Below, piece by piece: positions 1 through 5,913 of a DNA stretch of 10,666 nucleotides. The stretch spans positions 1-10,666 of the forward strand of contig CALFJC010000067.1 in the NCBI GenBank assembly GCA_937877655.1. Reading direction: 5' to 3'. Made by a program: the position numbers and the translations under genes. Every line of letters begins with the position of its first letter. Position 1 is the stretch's first letter. Origin of the DNA: an uncultured Selenomonadales bacterium. Its GTDB lineage: Bacteria; Bacillota; Negativicutes; Selenomonadales; Selenomonadaceae. Below the pieces are notes generated by a model that searched no databases, was not told the DNA's origin, and saw nothing but the letters and a program-made list of their open reading frames with translations.

Positions 1-20
1 AGACAGAGGAAGTCGGTTCC

Positions 21-47
21 GCGTATCCACGCTTTGACAAAGGGGGG
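21..47. repeat. Intergenic palindromic repeat, copy A
   Basis: GCGTATCCACGCTTTGACAA and the following G-run match copy B at 139-166 at about 21 of 27 positions. The core CTTTG-A-CAAAG is self-complementary, and a CTCTTTGGGCG block follows both copies. The surrounding 1-170 carries no gene I can support. Confidence 0.4.
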
Positions 48-138
48 ATTTTTCTTCCTCTTTGGGCGAACAAAGAAAAAGTAGTTTAAACGATAAAAAT
101 TATTTTCAAACTCAATCGAAGTTCGCGACAGCGTTTCG

Positions 139-166
139 GCGTACCCACACTTTTTAAAAGCGGGGG
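139..166. repeat. Intergenic palindromic repeat, copy B
   Basis: This is the second copy of the element at 21-47, with CCCAC, a CTTTTTAAAAG core and a G-run. It lies directly downstream of the stop codon of the minus-strand gene that ends at 171, so it may also act as a transcript end hairpin. The stem is imperfect and there is no clear U-tract, so I do not call it a terminator. Confidence 0.4.
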
Positions 167-170
167 CAAC

Positions 171-803
171 TCACTCTTTTTTGGGCGGAAGATGAATCAA
201 AATATTTTGTCCGCCAATCTGCGCGGCTCCAAATAAAATTTTGTCGCCCGCATGACAGCCGAAATTTTTTGTCGGCTCGTTCAAAAGTTCGCCCGTCAAA
301 ATATTTTCGTCAATCGAAAGGCAACGCACCCACATTAATTCGGGCTTGTGTTTTTCGCTGAAAAAATAAACGACGACATCATCGGGATAATGCGGGTGGC
401 GAAAGGCGTCCAAAGTTTTTATAAAGCGCGTCTGCTCTCGTGCGTTGTCAACCGAATAGTTATCGTTAATCATCTGAATTCTGTCGCGAAAGGCAAGCGA
501 ATATTCCTCACTTAAAATTTTCACTTCGGCGGAGTCGGCGGCACCTCTGCGAATAAGAGCGATCTCGTTGTAATTTATCGGGAAAATTTTTATTTGCCCG
601 CCCGAAATTTTCGCGCCGCCAAAAATGCTGAAAGTAAATCCCGCCGTCTTGTCAATGTATCCGTAAGTCAAAAAGCCGTCAAGTTTTTCATCGGGATACA
701 TTTCGAGCATTTCACGCAGATTTATTTCTTTGACAAGCCGCGCGGATTTCAGCAAACAAATTTGCTTGTACATGTCGCGGAAAAAAATTTCTTCAACTTT
801 CAA
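171..803 (-). CDS. Hypothetical protein, about 210 residues
   Basis: I do not recognise this family with confidence. The protein is soluble and mixed in charge, with no signal peptide or membrane segment. The C-terminal third has a run like MWVRCLSID, then TGELLNEP and GDKILFG. This vaguely recalls DUF2314/DUF2185-type domains, where an MWV strand precedes a G-x-L-x-N-x-P turn, but the match is from memory and weak. Start choice: an ATG exists at 812, but the AAAGGAG ribosome site (813-819) touches it with no spacer. The TTG at 803 sits 8 bases from that site and other genes here use TTG, so I prefer 803. It is transcribed away from tsaE and stands alone, with no partner gene to suggest a role. 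The ORF is intact and its codon use resembles its neighbours. Confidence 0.75.
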   Translation of the reverse strand: MKVEEIFFRDMYKQICLLKSARLVKEINLREMLEMYPDEKLDGFLTYGYIDKTAGFTFSIFGGAKISGGQIKIFPINYNEIALIRRGAADSAEVKILSEEYSLAFRDRIQMINDNYSVDNAREQTRFIKTLDAFRHPHYPDDVVVYFFSEKHKPELMWVRCLSIDENILTGELLNEPTKNFGCHAGDKILFGAAQIGGQNILIHLPPKKE

Positions 804-825
804 AGCTGTCATCTCCTTTGAAAGG

Positions 826-834
826 ATTTTATCA
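826..834 (-). promoter_or_regulatory. Extended -10 promoter for the hypothetical gene
   Basis: On the minus strand TG-A-TAAAAT forms an extended -10 element ending about 7 bases before the AAAGGAG ribosome site. No good -35 is visible, which is usual for extended -10 promoters. It implies a very short leader. Confidence 0.4.
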
Positions 835-851
835 CAATTCGCGTTTGCTTG

Positions 852-880
852 TTGAAAAAATTTTTCGCGTCTGATAAACT
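852..880 (+). promoter_or_regulatory. Candidate promoter for the tsaE operon
   Basis: TTGAAA (852-857, five of six to consensus) is separated by exactly 17 bases from TAAACT (875-880, four of six). It would start transcription near 887 and give a leader of about 90 bases before tsaE. Confidence 0.45.
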
Positions 881-890
881 GCGCTTATCA
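872..890. promoter_or_regulatory. Inverted repeat overlapping the tsaE -10
   Basis: TGATAA, seven bases, then TTATCA. This is a perfect 6-bp inverted repeat centred between the -10 and the expected transcription start, a typical repressor position. The regulator is unknown. It could also be chance in AT-rich DNA. Confidence 0.3.
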
Positions 891-978
891 TTTCTGAAAA
901 AAATTTGCCCCTTCCCGTTTGGTTAGGGGTTTAAAAATAAAAGTTCGTTCGGAAAAATTTTGAGGAGTGAAAAAAATT

Positions 979-1461
979 TTGTTTACCCACATAACCCAGT
1001 CCCCATACGGGACGGTAAAATTGGCGGCGAAAGTAGCACAGCGAGTGCGGGAAGGCACGGTAATATGTTTGGAGGGCGGCTTGGGCGCGGGCAAAACTCT
1101 TTTTGTACAGAGCATGGCGCGGACGCTCGGAGTTCAAGGCGAAGTCACGAGCCCGACTTTCAACTTGATGAGTGTTTACGAAGGATTTTGTCCGATAGTT
1201 CATTTCGATTTGTATCGTCTGCACAGCGAAGACGAATTGGAGGACATCGGCTTTTACGAGTACACGGATTTTCCCGAAGGAATAGTTTTCATTGAGTGGG
1301 CAGAAAAATTTCCCGACGCGTTGCCGGAAAATTATGTCGTGATAAAAATTGAACGGATAAAAGATTCTCGGAACATGCGGCGAATAACATTTTCCTGCGT
1401 GGGCGAGGAGCACGAAGATTTCATTTCGGAATTGGAAGATTTTGTTACGAAGGATGAATAG
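979..1461 (+). CDS. tsaE: tRNA t6A biosynthesis ATPase TsaE
   Basis: TsaE is the small P-loop ATPase that binds the TsaB-TsaD heterodimer and drives turnover in making N6-threonylcarbamoyladenosine at A37 of ANN-decoding tRNAs. From the chosen start, the protein shows a Walker A motif GGLGAGKT near residues 33-40, SPTF near 58-61, the HFDLYRL segment near 75-81 and IEW near 106. All are hallmarks of the family, and the ~160-residue length is normal. Start: GTG at 967 overlaps the GAGGAG ribosome site (962-967) and so cannot use it. TTG at 979 lies 11 bases from that site and is preferred. The GTG reading would add four residues, and an in-frame stop at 961 rules out anything longer. It is followed after 2 bases by tsaB, the usual operon partner. 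Confidence 0.93.
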   Translation: MFTHITQSPYGTVKLAAKVAQRVREGTVICLEGGLGAGKTLFVQSMARTLGVQGEVTSPTFNLMSVYEGFCPIVHFDLYRLHSEDELEDIGFYEYTDFPEGIVFIEWAEKFPDALPENYVVIKIERIKDSRNMRRITFSCVGEEHEDFISELEDFVTKDE

Positions 1462-1463
1462 GT

Positions 1464-2147
1464 TTGCAGATTTTGGGAATAGAAACCGCGACGCGGGCGG
1501 CAAGTGTCGCGGTAATTTTTAACGAAAAAATTTTGGCTGAAATTCTGTGCGAGTCGCCGCAAAGTTTTTCCGAAACTCTGATGCCGCAAGTCGAAGAAGT
1601 CATAAAAATTTCCGGCGCGTTTGAAAAATTGGATGCGGTAGCGGTGAGCATAGGTCCCGGCTCTTTTACGGGCTTGAGAATCGGTTTGGCGACGGCAAAA
1701 GCATTGGCTTATGCATGGGGAATAAAAATAATCGGCGTGCCGACGTTGCAGGCGATGGCTTACAATTTTTCTTCGGCAAAAGTTTTACCGCTGATAGACG
1801 CACAAAAAAATCGTGCGTATTGCCAACTGTTCGAGAAAAATTTTCCGCTGTCGAAATTGGAAGTGCGCCCGACGGACGAAGTAATTTCGGAGGCGGGAAA
1901 ATCGGGCGGGGAAATTTTTTTATGCGGCGACGTGTTGCACAAGATAAAAATTTCCTTGCCGCCGAACGTGAAAATTGCTCCGCCGAATTTGAGAATGCCG
2001 CGAGCGTCGAGCGTTGCTTTATGCGGAAAAGATTTGCTTGACGCGGGAAAAGAAGATAACGTTATGAATTTGGAGCCGCTTTATATTCGACGGGCGGAGG
2101 CGGAAGTATTATGGGAGAAAAGGCACGGCTTATCTTCCGAAAGTTGA
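1464..2147 (+). CDS. tsaB: tRNA t6A biosynthesis protein TsaB
   Basis: TsaB is the inactive ASKHA-fold paralogue of TsaD. It forms the TsaB-TsaD heterodimer and recruits TsaE in t6A synthesis. The N-terminus GIETAT (residues 5-10) followed by a small-residue strand, and the signature SIGPGSFTGLRIG at 62-74, are diagnostic. The 227-residue length fits the family. The start is TTG, 9 bases after an AAGGA inside the tsaE tail, so translation is probably coupled to tsaE. The common HSE motif near residue 35 reads FSE here. The 3' end overlaps the next gene by 37 bases. tsaD, which often follows in this operon, is not in the window. Confidence 0.95.
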   Translation: MQILGIETATRAASVAVIFNEKILAEILCESPQSFSETLMPQVEEVIKISGAFEKLDAVAVSIGPGSFTGLRIGLATAKALAYAWGIKIIGVPTLQAMAYNFSSAKVLPLIDAQKNRAYCQLFEKNFPLSKLEVRPTDEVISEAGKSGGEIFLCGDVLHKIKISLPPNVKIAPPNLRMPRASSVALCGKDLLDAGKEDNVMNLEPLYIRRAEAEVLWEKRHGLSSES

Positions 2148-2566
2148 CGATTGAAGATGCGGCGGCGGCTGAAGAATTGGATTTGAAATGTTTCGGCGAA
2201 TTGGACGCTTGCGGTCGAAATTATTTTCTTCATGCGGCGCGAGATGAACGGCGGGAATTTTGGGTTGCCGAGCTTGACGGAAAAATAATTGCCTGCGCGG
2301 GCGCGGAGATGAATTCCGACACGGCGGAGATAGAAACTTTGTCGGTTGACCCCGAATATCGGCGGCGCGGCTTCGGGAAAATGATTTTGATAAAATTGCT
2401 TGGCGCGATTAGAAAACGCGGCGCGACATTTGTAATTTTGGAAGTTCGCCCGAGCAATTTTCCCGCGATTGAACTTTACAAAGGTTTTGGTTTTCAGATT
2501 GTCGAGTGCGAAAAAGATTATTACTTTGACGAAGACGCTTGGATTATGGCGAGGGATTTTTCTTAA
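2111..2566 (+). CDS. RimI-like GNAT acetyltransferase, paralogue 1
   Basis: This is a GNAT-fold N-acetyltransferase of 151 residues. The acetyl-CoA pyrophosphate loop is VDPEYRRRGFGK (about 79-90). The RimI-type LEVRPSN stretch (about 110-116) and LYKGFGF (about 122-128) are present, so the residues equivalent to E. coli RimI Glu103 and Tyr115 are kept (Glu111 and Tyr123 here). It sits directly after tsaB, where rimI is usually found. However, the PWS segment that follows the CF dipeptide in true RimI is replaced by GELDACGRNYF, so substrate choice may differ. Its DNA resembles the third acetyltransferase in the LEVRPSN region, which points to tandem duplication. The target, ribosomal protein S18 or another N-terminus, cannot be settled here. 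It starts with ATG inside tsaB after a GGAGG-like purine run. Confidence 0.85.
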   Translation: MGEKARLIFRKLTIEDAAAAEELDLKCFGELDACGRNYFLHAARDERREFWVAELDGKIIACAGAEMNSDTAEIETLSVDPEYRRRGFGKMILIKLLGAIRKRGATFVILEVRPSNFPAIELYKGFGFQIVECEKDYYFDEDAWIMARDFS

Positions 2567-2604
2567 ATCAAAGCGCGGCAAGTTACAAAAAAATTGTGAG
2601 GCTA

Positions 2605-2621
2605 GCAATGCGCAGCGTTGC
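2605..2621. repeat. Hairpin in the acetyltransferase gap
   Basis: GCAATGC, loop GCA, GCGTTGC forms a 7-bp stem with one G-U pair. No U-tract follows, so it is not a standard terminator. With the palindrome at 2676-2697 it makes the 148-bp gap 2567-2714 look like inserted repeat DNA. Confidence 0.4.
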
Positions 2622-2675
2622 GTACCGGCGCGGCGAAAGACTCCGAACTTTTTTTATCGCAGGAGCGCGACCGCT

Positions 2676-2697
2676 GTTCCCCTGCTTTTAAAGCAGG
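2676..2697. repeat. Intergenic palindromic repeat, copy C
   Basis: CCTGCTTT-T-AAAGCAGG (2681-2697) is a perfect 8-bp inverted repeat. With the preceding GTTCC it aligns with the GTACCCACACTTTTTAAAAG stretch of copy B (141-160), so it probably belongs to the same dispersed family. It lies 17 bases before the start of the next gene, just upstream of its GGAG site. Confidence 0.45.
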
Positions 2698-2714
2698 TTT
2701 GACGGAGAACGGTT

Positions 2715-3194
2715 ATGGAAAATCTTATCTTAAGAGGAATGCGCGAAGAAGACGTTTCTTCTGCCGTTGTCATTTGCAAAAAATGTTTCGGCAAAAGCGT
2801 TGTGGCGCGAAAAAATTATCTTGAAAACGCCGCTTGGAGTTGGCGATACAGATCATTTGTTGCGGAGCTTGACGGAAAAATTGTCGCTTGCGCTTGCGCA
2901 AAACTTGCCGATTGGTTCGAGGATTATTGGGAGGCAAAAAAAGATACTGCGGCGATTGAAGTTTTTGCCGTCGACCCCGATTATCACGGGCAGGGAATAG
3001 GCACGGCTCTTTTCACGAAATTAATCACGAGTTTGGAAGATCGCGGCGTCGAGTCAATGCACCTTTTGGTTCATCCGGGCAACACGCCCGCCATTGATTT
3101 TTATGAACACTTCGGCTTTAAATATTTCGGTCACAATGATTCGGCTTTTATGATGAGGATAAAATGTTCGGAAAACTTACCTTCAGAAGAATGA
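2715..3194 (+). CDS. GNAT acetyltransferase, paralogue 2
   Basis: A 159-residue GNAT-fold protein with a clear acetyl-CoA loop, VDPDYHGQGIGTALF (about 86-100), and the C-terminal FYEHFGF (about 129-135). It belongs to the same cluster as the genes before and after it but is the most diverged. The RimI LEVRPSN stretch reads LLVHPGN, so the glutamate equivalent to E. coli RimI Glu103 is leucine (Leu118), while the tyrosine is kept (Tyr130). The PWS segment is also missing, and there is an insertion (DWFEDYWEAKKD) before the central strand. It therefore probably does not acetylate S18 as RimI does. It begins with ATG, 7 bases after GGAG, and overlaps the start of the next gene by 31 bases, which suggests coupled translation. 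Confidence 0.83.
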   Translation: MENLILRGMREEDVSSAVVICKKCFGKSVVARKNYLENAAWSWRYRSFVAELDGKIVACACAKLADWFEDYWEAKKDTAAIEVFAVDPDYHGQGIGTALFTKLITSLEDRGVESMHLLVHPGNTPAIDFYEHFGFKYFGHNDSAFMMRIKCSENLPSEE

Positions 3195-3613
3195 CTCCCG
3201 AAGATGCGGACGCGGTTGCCGAACTTGAATTGAAATGTTTTGCAATGCCTTGGAGCCGCGCAGATTTTTTGCGGGAAAACAAAAATGAATTGGCTGAATA
3301 CGTTATCGGCGAGCTTGACAAAAAAATTGTGGCATATGCGGGCGCGTGGGTTTCATTTGATCAAGCGGAGGTTATGCACATTGCGGTTGAGCCGTCACTT
3401 CGCGGACAGGGCATCGGGACAATTTTATTCGGCGAATTGATTAAAGCGGTAAAAAAACGCGGCGCGACTTCGATAACTTTGGAAGTTCGTCCGAGCAACA
3501 TTGCGGCGATTAAACTTTATGAAAATTTCGGCTTAAAGAGCGTCGGGCGTCGGAAAAATTATTATCTCGACAACGGCGAAGACGCTTTGATTATGTGGAA
3601 CACAAAAATTTAG
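3164..3613 (+). CDS. rimI: Ribosomal-protein N-acetyltransferase RimI
   Basis: This is the canonical RimI of the three acetyltransferases. The family acetylates the N-terminal alanine of ribosomal protein S18 using acetyl-CoA. Diagnostic features are CFAMPWS (25-31), HIAVEPSLRGQGIGT (72-86, the acetyl-CoA loop), LEVRPSN (106-112) with Glu107, LYENFG with Tyr119, and the ending GRRKNYYLDNGEDALIMW. The 149-residue length is typical. It starts with ATG a few bases after GAGGA, inside the tail of the preceding gene. It is displaced from tsaB by the two paralogues. The assignment as the true rimI rests on motif retention. Confidence 0.92.
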   Translation: MFGKLTFRRMTPEDADAVAELELKCFAMPWSRADFLRENKNELAEYVIGELDKKIVAYAGAWVSFDQAEVMHIAVEPSLRGQGIGTILFGELIKAVKKRGATSITLEVRPSNIAAIKLYENFGLKSVGRRKNYYLDNGEDALIMWNTKI

Positions 3614-3625
3614 GAGGGAAAAATT

Positions 3626-4504
3626 TTGCAGATAAAAGGGACGCTGATGCTTTTGGGCGCGGCGTTTTTTTGGGGAACAACTTTTGTCGCGCAGTTGACG
3701 GGCATGGACGGGCTCGGTCCTTTTTCCTACGCGGCGGGAAGATATTTAATCGGATTTTTATCGCTCGTTGTACTTTTGATTTTCACGCGAAAAAATCGGT
3801 CTAAAGAACGTCGGCAAAAAAATTATCAGCGCGGCTTTTTAATCGGTCTGATAATCGGCGTAGTTTTGTTTATCGCAAGTTCAATGCAACAAGTCGCCCT
3901 GCAATATTCGACGGCGGGTAAAGCGGCGTTTATCACTTGCCTTTACATTGTTTTTGTACCGCTCGGCGCAAAATTTTTGGGCAAAATAATTCGGCGGGAA
4001 AATTGGTTGGGCGCGGGGCTCGCGATTTTCGGACTTTATCTTTTGGCGGTCGGAGAAAGTTTTTCTGTACAAATCGGCGACGTGATACTTTTTGTCAGCG
4101 CATTTTTCTGGACGGCACACATTTTGATAGCAGATCGTTTTGCCAACAAAGTTGACGTTATCGAAATGTCCGCCGCGCAGATTTTTGTAACGATGATTTT
4201 CAGTTTTGCAACGATGTTCGCGCTTGAGACTCCGAATTTTTCGGCGATGATAAATGCATGGTTCCCGATACTTTACGGCGGCATAATGAGTTCGGGCGTT
4301 GCGTTCACTTTGCAGATTTACGGACAAAAATACGCCGAGCCTTCGACGGCGGCAATTCTGATGAGTTTTGAAGCGATTTTCGGGGCATTGGCGGGCTGGT
4401 TTTTCTTAAACGAAGTCATGAGTTCGAGAGAAATTTTCGGTTGCGTCTTAATGTTATTCGGAATGCTCGCCACTCAATGGACGCTGATTAAGAAGTCTTT
4501 TTGA
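3626..4504 (+). CDS. EamA/DMT-family permease
   Basis: This is a 292-residue inner-membrane protein of the drug/metabolite transporter superfamily, with two EamA repeats of about five helices each. The first repeat begins at GAAFFWGTTFVAQ (about 11-23) and the second at VILFVSAFFWTAHILIADRF (about 153-172). Both carry the family's FW dipeptide near the start. A basic loop (RKNRSKERRQKNYQR) separates helices two and three. Members export amino acids, metabolites or drugs, and the substrate cannot be read from sequence. The start is TTG, 8 bases after GGAGG, and 12 bases after rimI. Its last ~130 bases are repeated just downstream. Confidence 0.9.
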   Translation: MQIKGTLMLLGAAFFWGTTFVAQLTGMDGLGPFSYAAGRYLIGFLSLVVLLIFTRKNRSKERRQKNYQRGFLIGLIIGVVLFIASSMQQVALQYSTAGKAAFITCLYIVFVPLGAKFLGKIIRRENWLGAGLAIFGLYLLAVGESFSVQIGDVILFVSAFFWTAHILIADRFANKVDVIEMSAAQIFVTMIFSFATMFALETPNFSAMINAWFPILYGGIMSSGVAFTLQIYGQKYAEPSTAAILMSFEAIFGALAGWFFLNEVMSSREIFGCVLMLFGMLATQWTLIKKSF

Positions 4505-4507
4505 AGG
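4374..4507. repeat. 134-bp direct repeat, copy 1 (eamA 3' end)
   Basis: This stretch covers the last ~44 codons and stop of the permease gene. It matches 4538-4671 with only two differences (4378/4542 and 4492/4656). The period is 164 bp. Confidence 0.95.
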
Positions 4508-4537
4508 GTGAAGTTTCGTTTGCAAAATTATGGGCAA

Positions 4538-4671
4538 CGATATTCGGGGCATTGGCGGGCTGGTTTTTCTTAAACGAAGTCATGAGTTCGAGAGAAATTT
4601 TCGGTTGCGTCTTAATGTTATTCGGAATGCTCGCCACTCAATGGACGCTGATTAAAAAGTCTTTTTGAAGG
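4538..4671. repeat. 134-bp direct repeat, copy 2 (eamA 3' relic)
   Basis: This non-coding duplicate of the permease 3' end has no start of its own. The 30-base spacer before it contains a reading FRLQNYGQRY that resembles FTLQIYGQKY of the permease (encoded near 4303-4332). Copy 2 may therefore be the tail of a lost second eamA gene rather than a simple slip duplication. Confidence 0.9.
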
Positions 4672-4681
4672 AAAAAATTTT

Positions 4682-4714
4682 ATGGCGTCGAAGTTGTCAA
4701 AAATATTTTTTTGA
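4682..4714 (+). CDS. Possible 10-residue leader peptide before the FtsZ-like gene
   Basis: ATG at 4682 lies 9 bases after AAGGA and opens a short frame, MASKLSKIFF, ending in TGA at 4712. That is 15 bases before the FtsZ-like start. It could couple translation, or it could be chance. There is no evidence beyond the ribosome site and spacing. Confidence 0.2.
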   Translation: MASKLSKIFF

Positions 4715-4729
4715 GAGGAAAGAAGACAG

Positions 4730-5911
4730 ATGGGGGCTAATGATGAGGCAATCAAGGAGGCGTTAAAAAAACTTCGCCTTAACAGAGACAAACAAAAGGC
4801 GGCTGAGGACGCGGCAATAAAAAAAGCCCTCGTCACGATAAAAGTTTTCGGCGTGGGCGGCGGCGGCAACAGCGTTTTGAAGAGAATTGCCGAGAGCGAT
4901 TTTTTGCAAATTGATTTGGTTGCAGTCAACACGGATTCTCATGCGCTGAGTTTTTCAAACACGGATTCAATTCGCGCCATACAAATCGGGCAGGAACTTA
5001 CCAAAGGACGCGGCACGGGCGGCAGAGTTGATCTCGGAGAACTTGCGGCAAAAAATGATTCGGAACGCCTTAAGGAAATGATGACGGGCGCGGACATGAT
5101 TTTTATCACGGCGGGCATGGGCGGCGGAACCGGCACGGGCGCGGCTCCGGTTGTGGCGCGGCTTGCAAAGGAACTCGGCATGTTGACTGTCGGCGTCGTG
5201 ACTTTGCCTTTTAAATTTGAAGGCTCGCGCAAGCAACGCATTGCCAACGAAGGAATTATCAGAATGCAATCGTATATGGACGCGCTGATTGTCGTTAAGA
5301 ACGATAATTTGATGAAGCTCCCCGAAAACAAAGAACTTTCTATGGTTGATGCGTTTAAGGCGGCGGATTCTGTTTTGCGGCAGGCGATCAGATGCGTTGC
5401 CGAATTGATTTTGACGATCGGAGTTATCAACGTTGACTTCGCCGACATGACAACAATTTTCCGTCAAAGCGAGTCGAGCGACGCACTTTTGGGAATCGGG
5501 CGGAGCAAAATCAGCGCGGTTAAAGCCGTGCAAGAGGCGATTCAAAGCCCGTTGATTGATAAATCTTTGAAGGGCGCACGCGGAATTATTTTGAATATCA
5601 CGGGCGACGAAACTCTTCCGATTCACGACGTGAACGCGGCGGCGAGTTATATTTTCAGCCAGACGGAAGACGACGTGAATATAATTTTGGGCACGGTTAT
5701 TGATAAAAGCATGAACGGCATGATTCAGGCAACGATTATCGCGACGGATTTTGCGGACAGTCTCGCGCTTAAGTCTCCGACGATTGAAGTTCCGAAGTCA
5801 ACCGTAACAGTTGCGAAGGGATTCAACCTTGACGCGCCCAAGCCGCCGCCGAAGCCCGAAAATAATTTCCAAATACCTGCTTTCAATTTCAGACCGAGAG
5901 ATAAAAGATAA
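4730..5911 (+). CDS. ftsZ: FtsZ-family tubulin-like GTPase (divergent)
   Basis: FtsZ polymerises with GTP into filaments at the division site. Here a ~34-residue charged, probably helical N-terminal extension precedes the GTPase core. The core has IKVFGVGGGGN (37-47), AVNTD (65-69), the tubulin signature GGGTGTGAA (131-139) and the catalytic T7 loop NVDFADM (234-240, with aspartates 236 and 239). The fold ends near residue 341. A short ~39-residue linker rich in proline and lysine follows, then QIPAFNFRPRDKR (381-393), which matches the IPAF-type C-terminal peptide that binds FtsA and similar partners. All catalytic parts are intact, so it should polymerise. Departures from usual FtsZ are TIGVIN where VPGLIN is common, NSVLKRI after the glycine loop, and an altered GSALMGIG region (ESSDALLGIG). 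No division-cluster genes adjoin it. It is either a second FtsZ or the sole relocated one. ATG start, 10 bases after GAGAGGA. Confidence 0.9.
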   Translation: MGANDEAIKEALKKLRLNRDKQKAAEDAAIKKALVTIKVFGVGGGGNSVLKRIAESDFLQIDLVAVNTDSHALSFSNTDSIRAIQIGQELTKGRGTGGRVDLGELAAKNDSERLKEMMTGADMIFITAGMGGGTGTGAAPVVARLAKELGMLTVGVVTLPFKFEGSRKQRIANEGIIRMQSYMDALIVVKNDNLMKLPENKELSMVDAFKAADSVLRQAIRCVAELILTIGVINVDFADMTTIFRQSESSDALLGIGRSKISAVKAVQEAIQSPLIDKSLKGARGIILNITGDETLPIHDVNAAASYIFSQTEDDVNIILGTVIDKSMNGMIQATIIATDFADSLALKSPTIEVPKSTVTVAKGFNLDAPKPPPKPENNFQIPAFNFRPRDKR

Positions 5912-5913
5912 CT

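Noticed and set aside
908..929. CCCCT ... AGGGG in the tsaE leader as an attenuator or riboswitch
   Set aside because: It is a 5-bp stem with a 12-base loop and no T-tract. It matches no riboswitch class I know.
931..1503. Minus-strand frame of 190 codons opposite tsaE
   Set aside because: The plus-strand TsaE motifs are unmistakable and the antisense product resembles nothing.
2081..2608. Minus-strand frame of 175 codons opposite the first acetyltransferase
   Set aside because: It is a shadow of a recognised gene with no ribosome site and a low-complexity basic product.
3881..4327. Minus-strand frame opposite the permease gene
   Set aside because: The opposite strand encodes clear membrane helices. 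The antisense product is arginine- and asparagine-rich, as expected from reverse reading.
4967..5626. Long minus-strand open frame antisense to the FtsZ-like gene
   Set aside because: It mirrors a strongly conserved GTPase frame, has no ribosome site and a composition typical of antisense reading.
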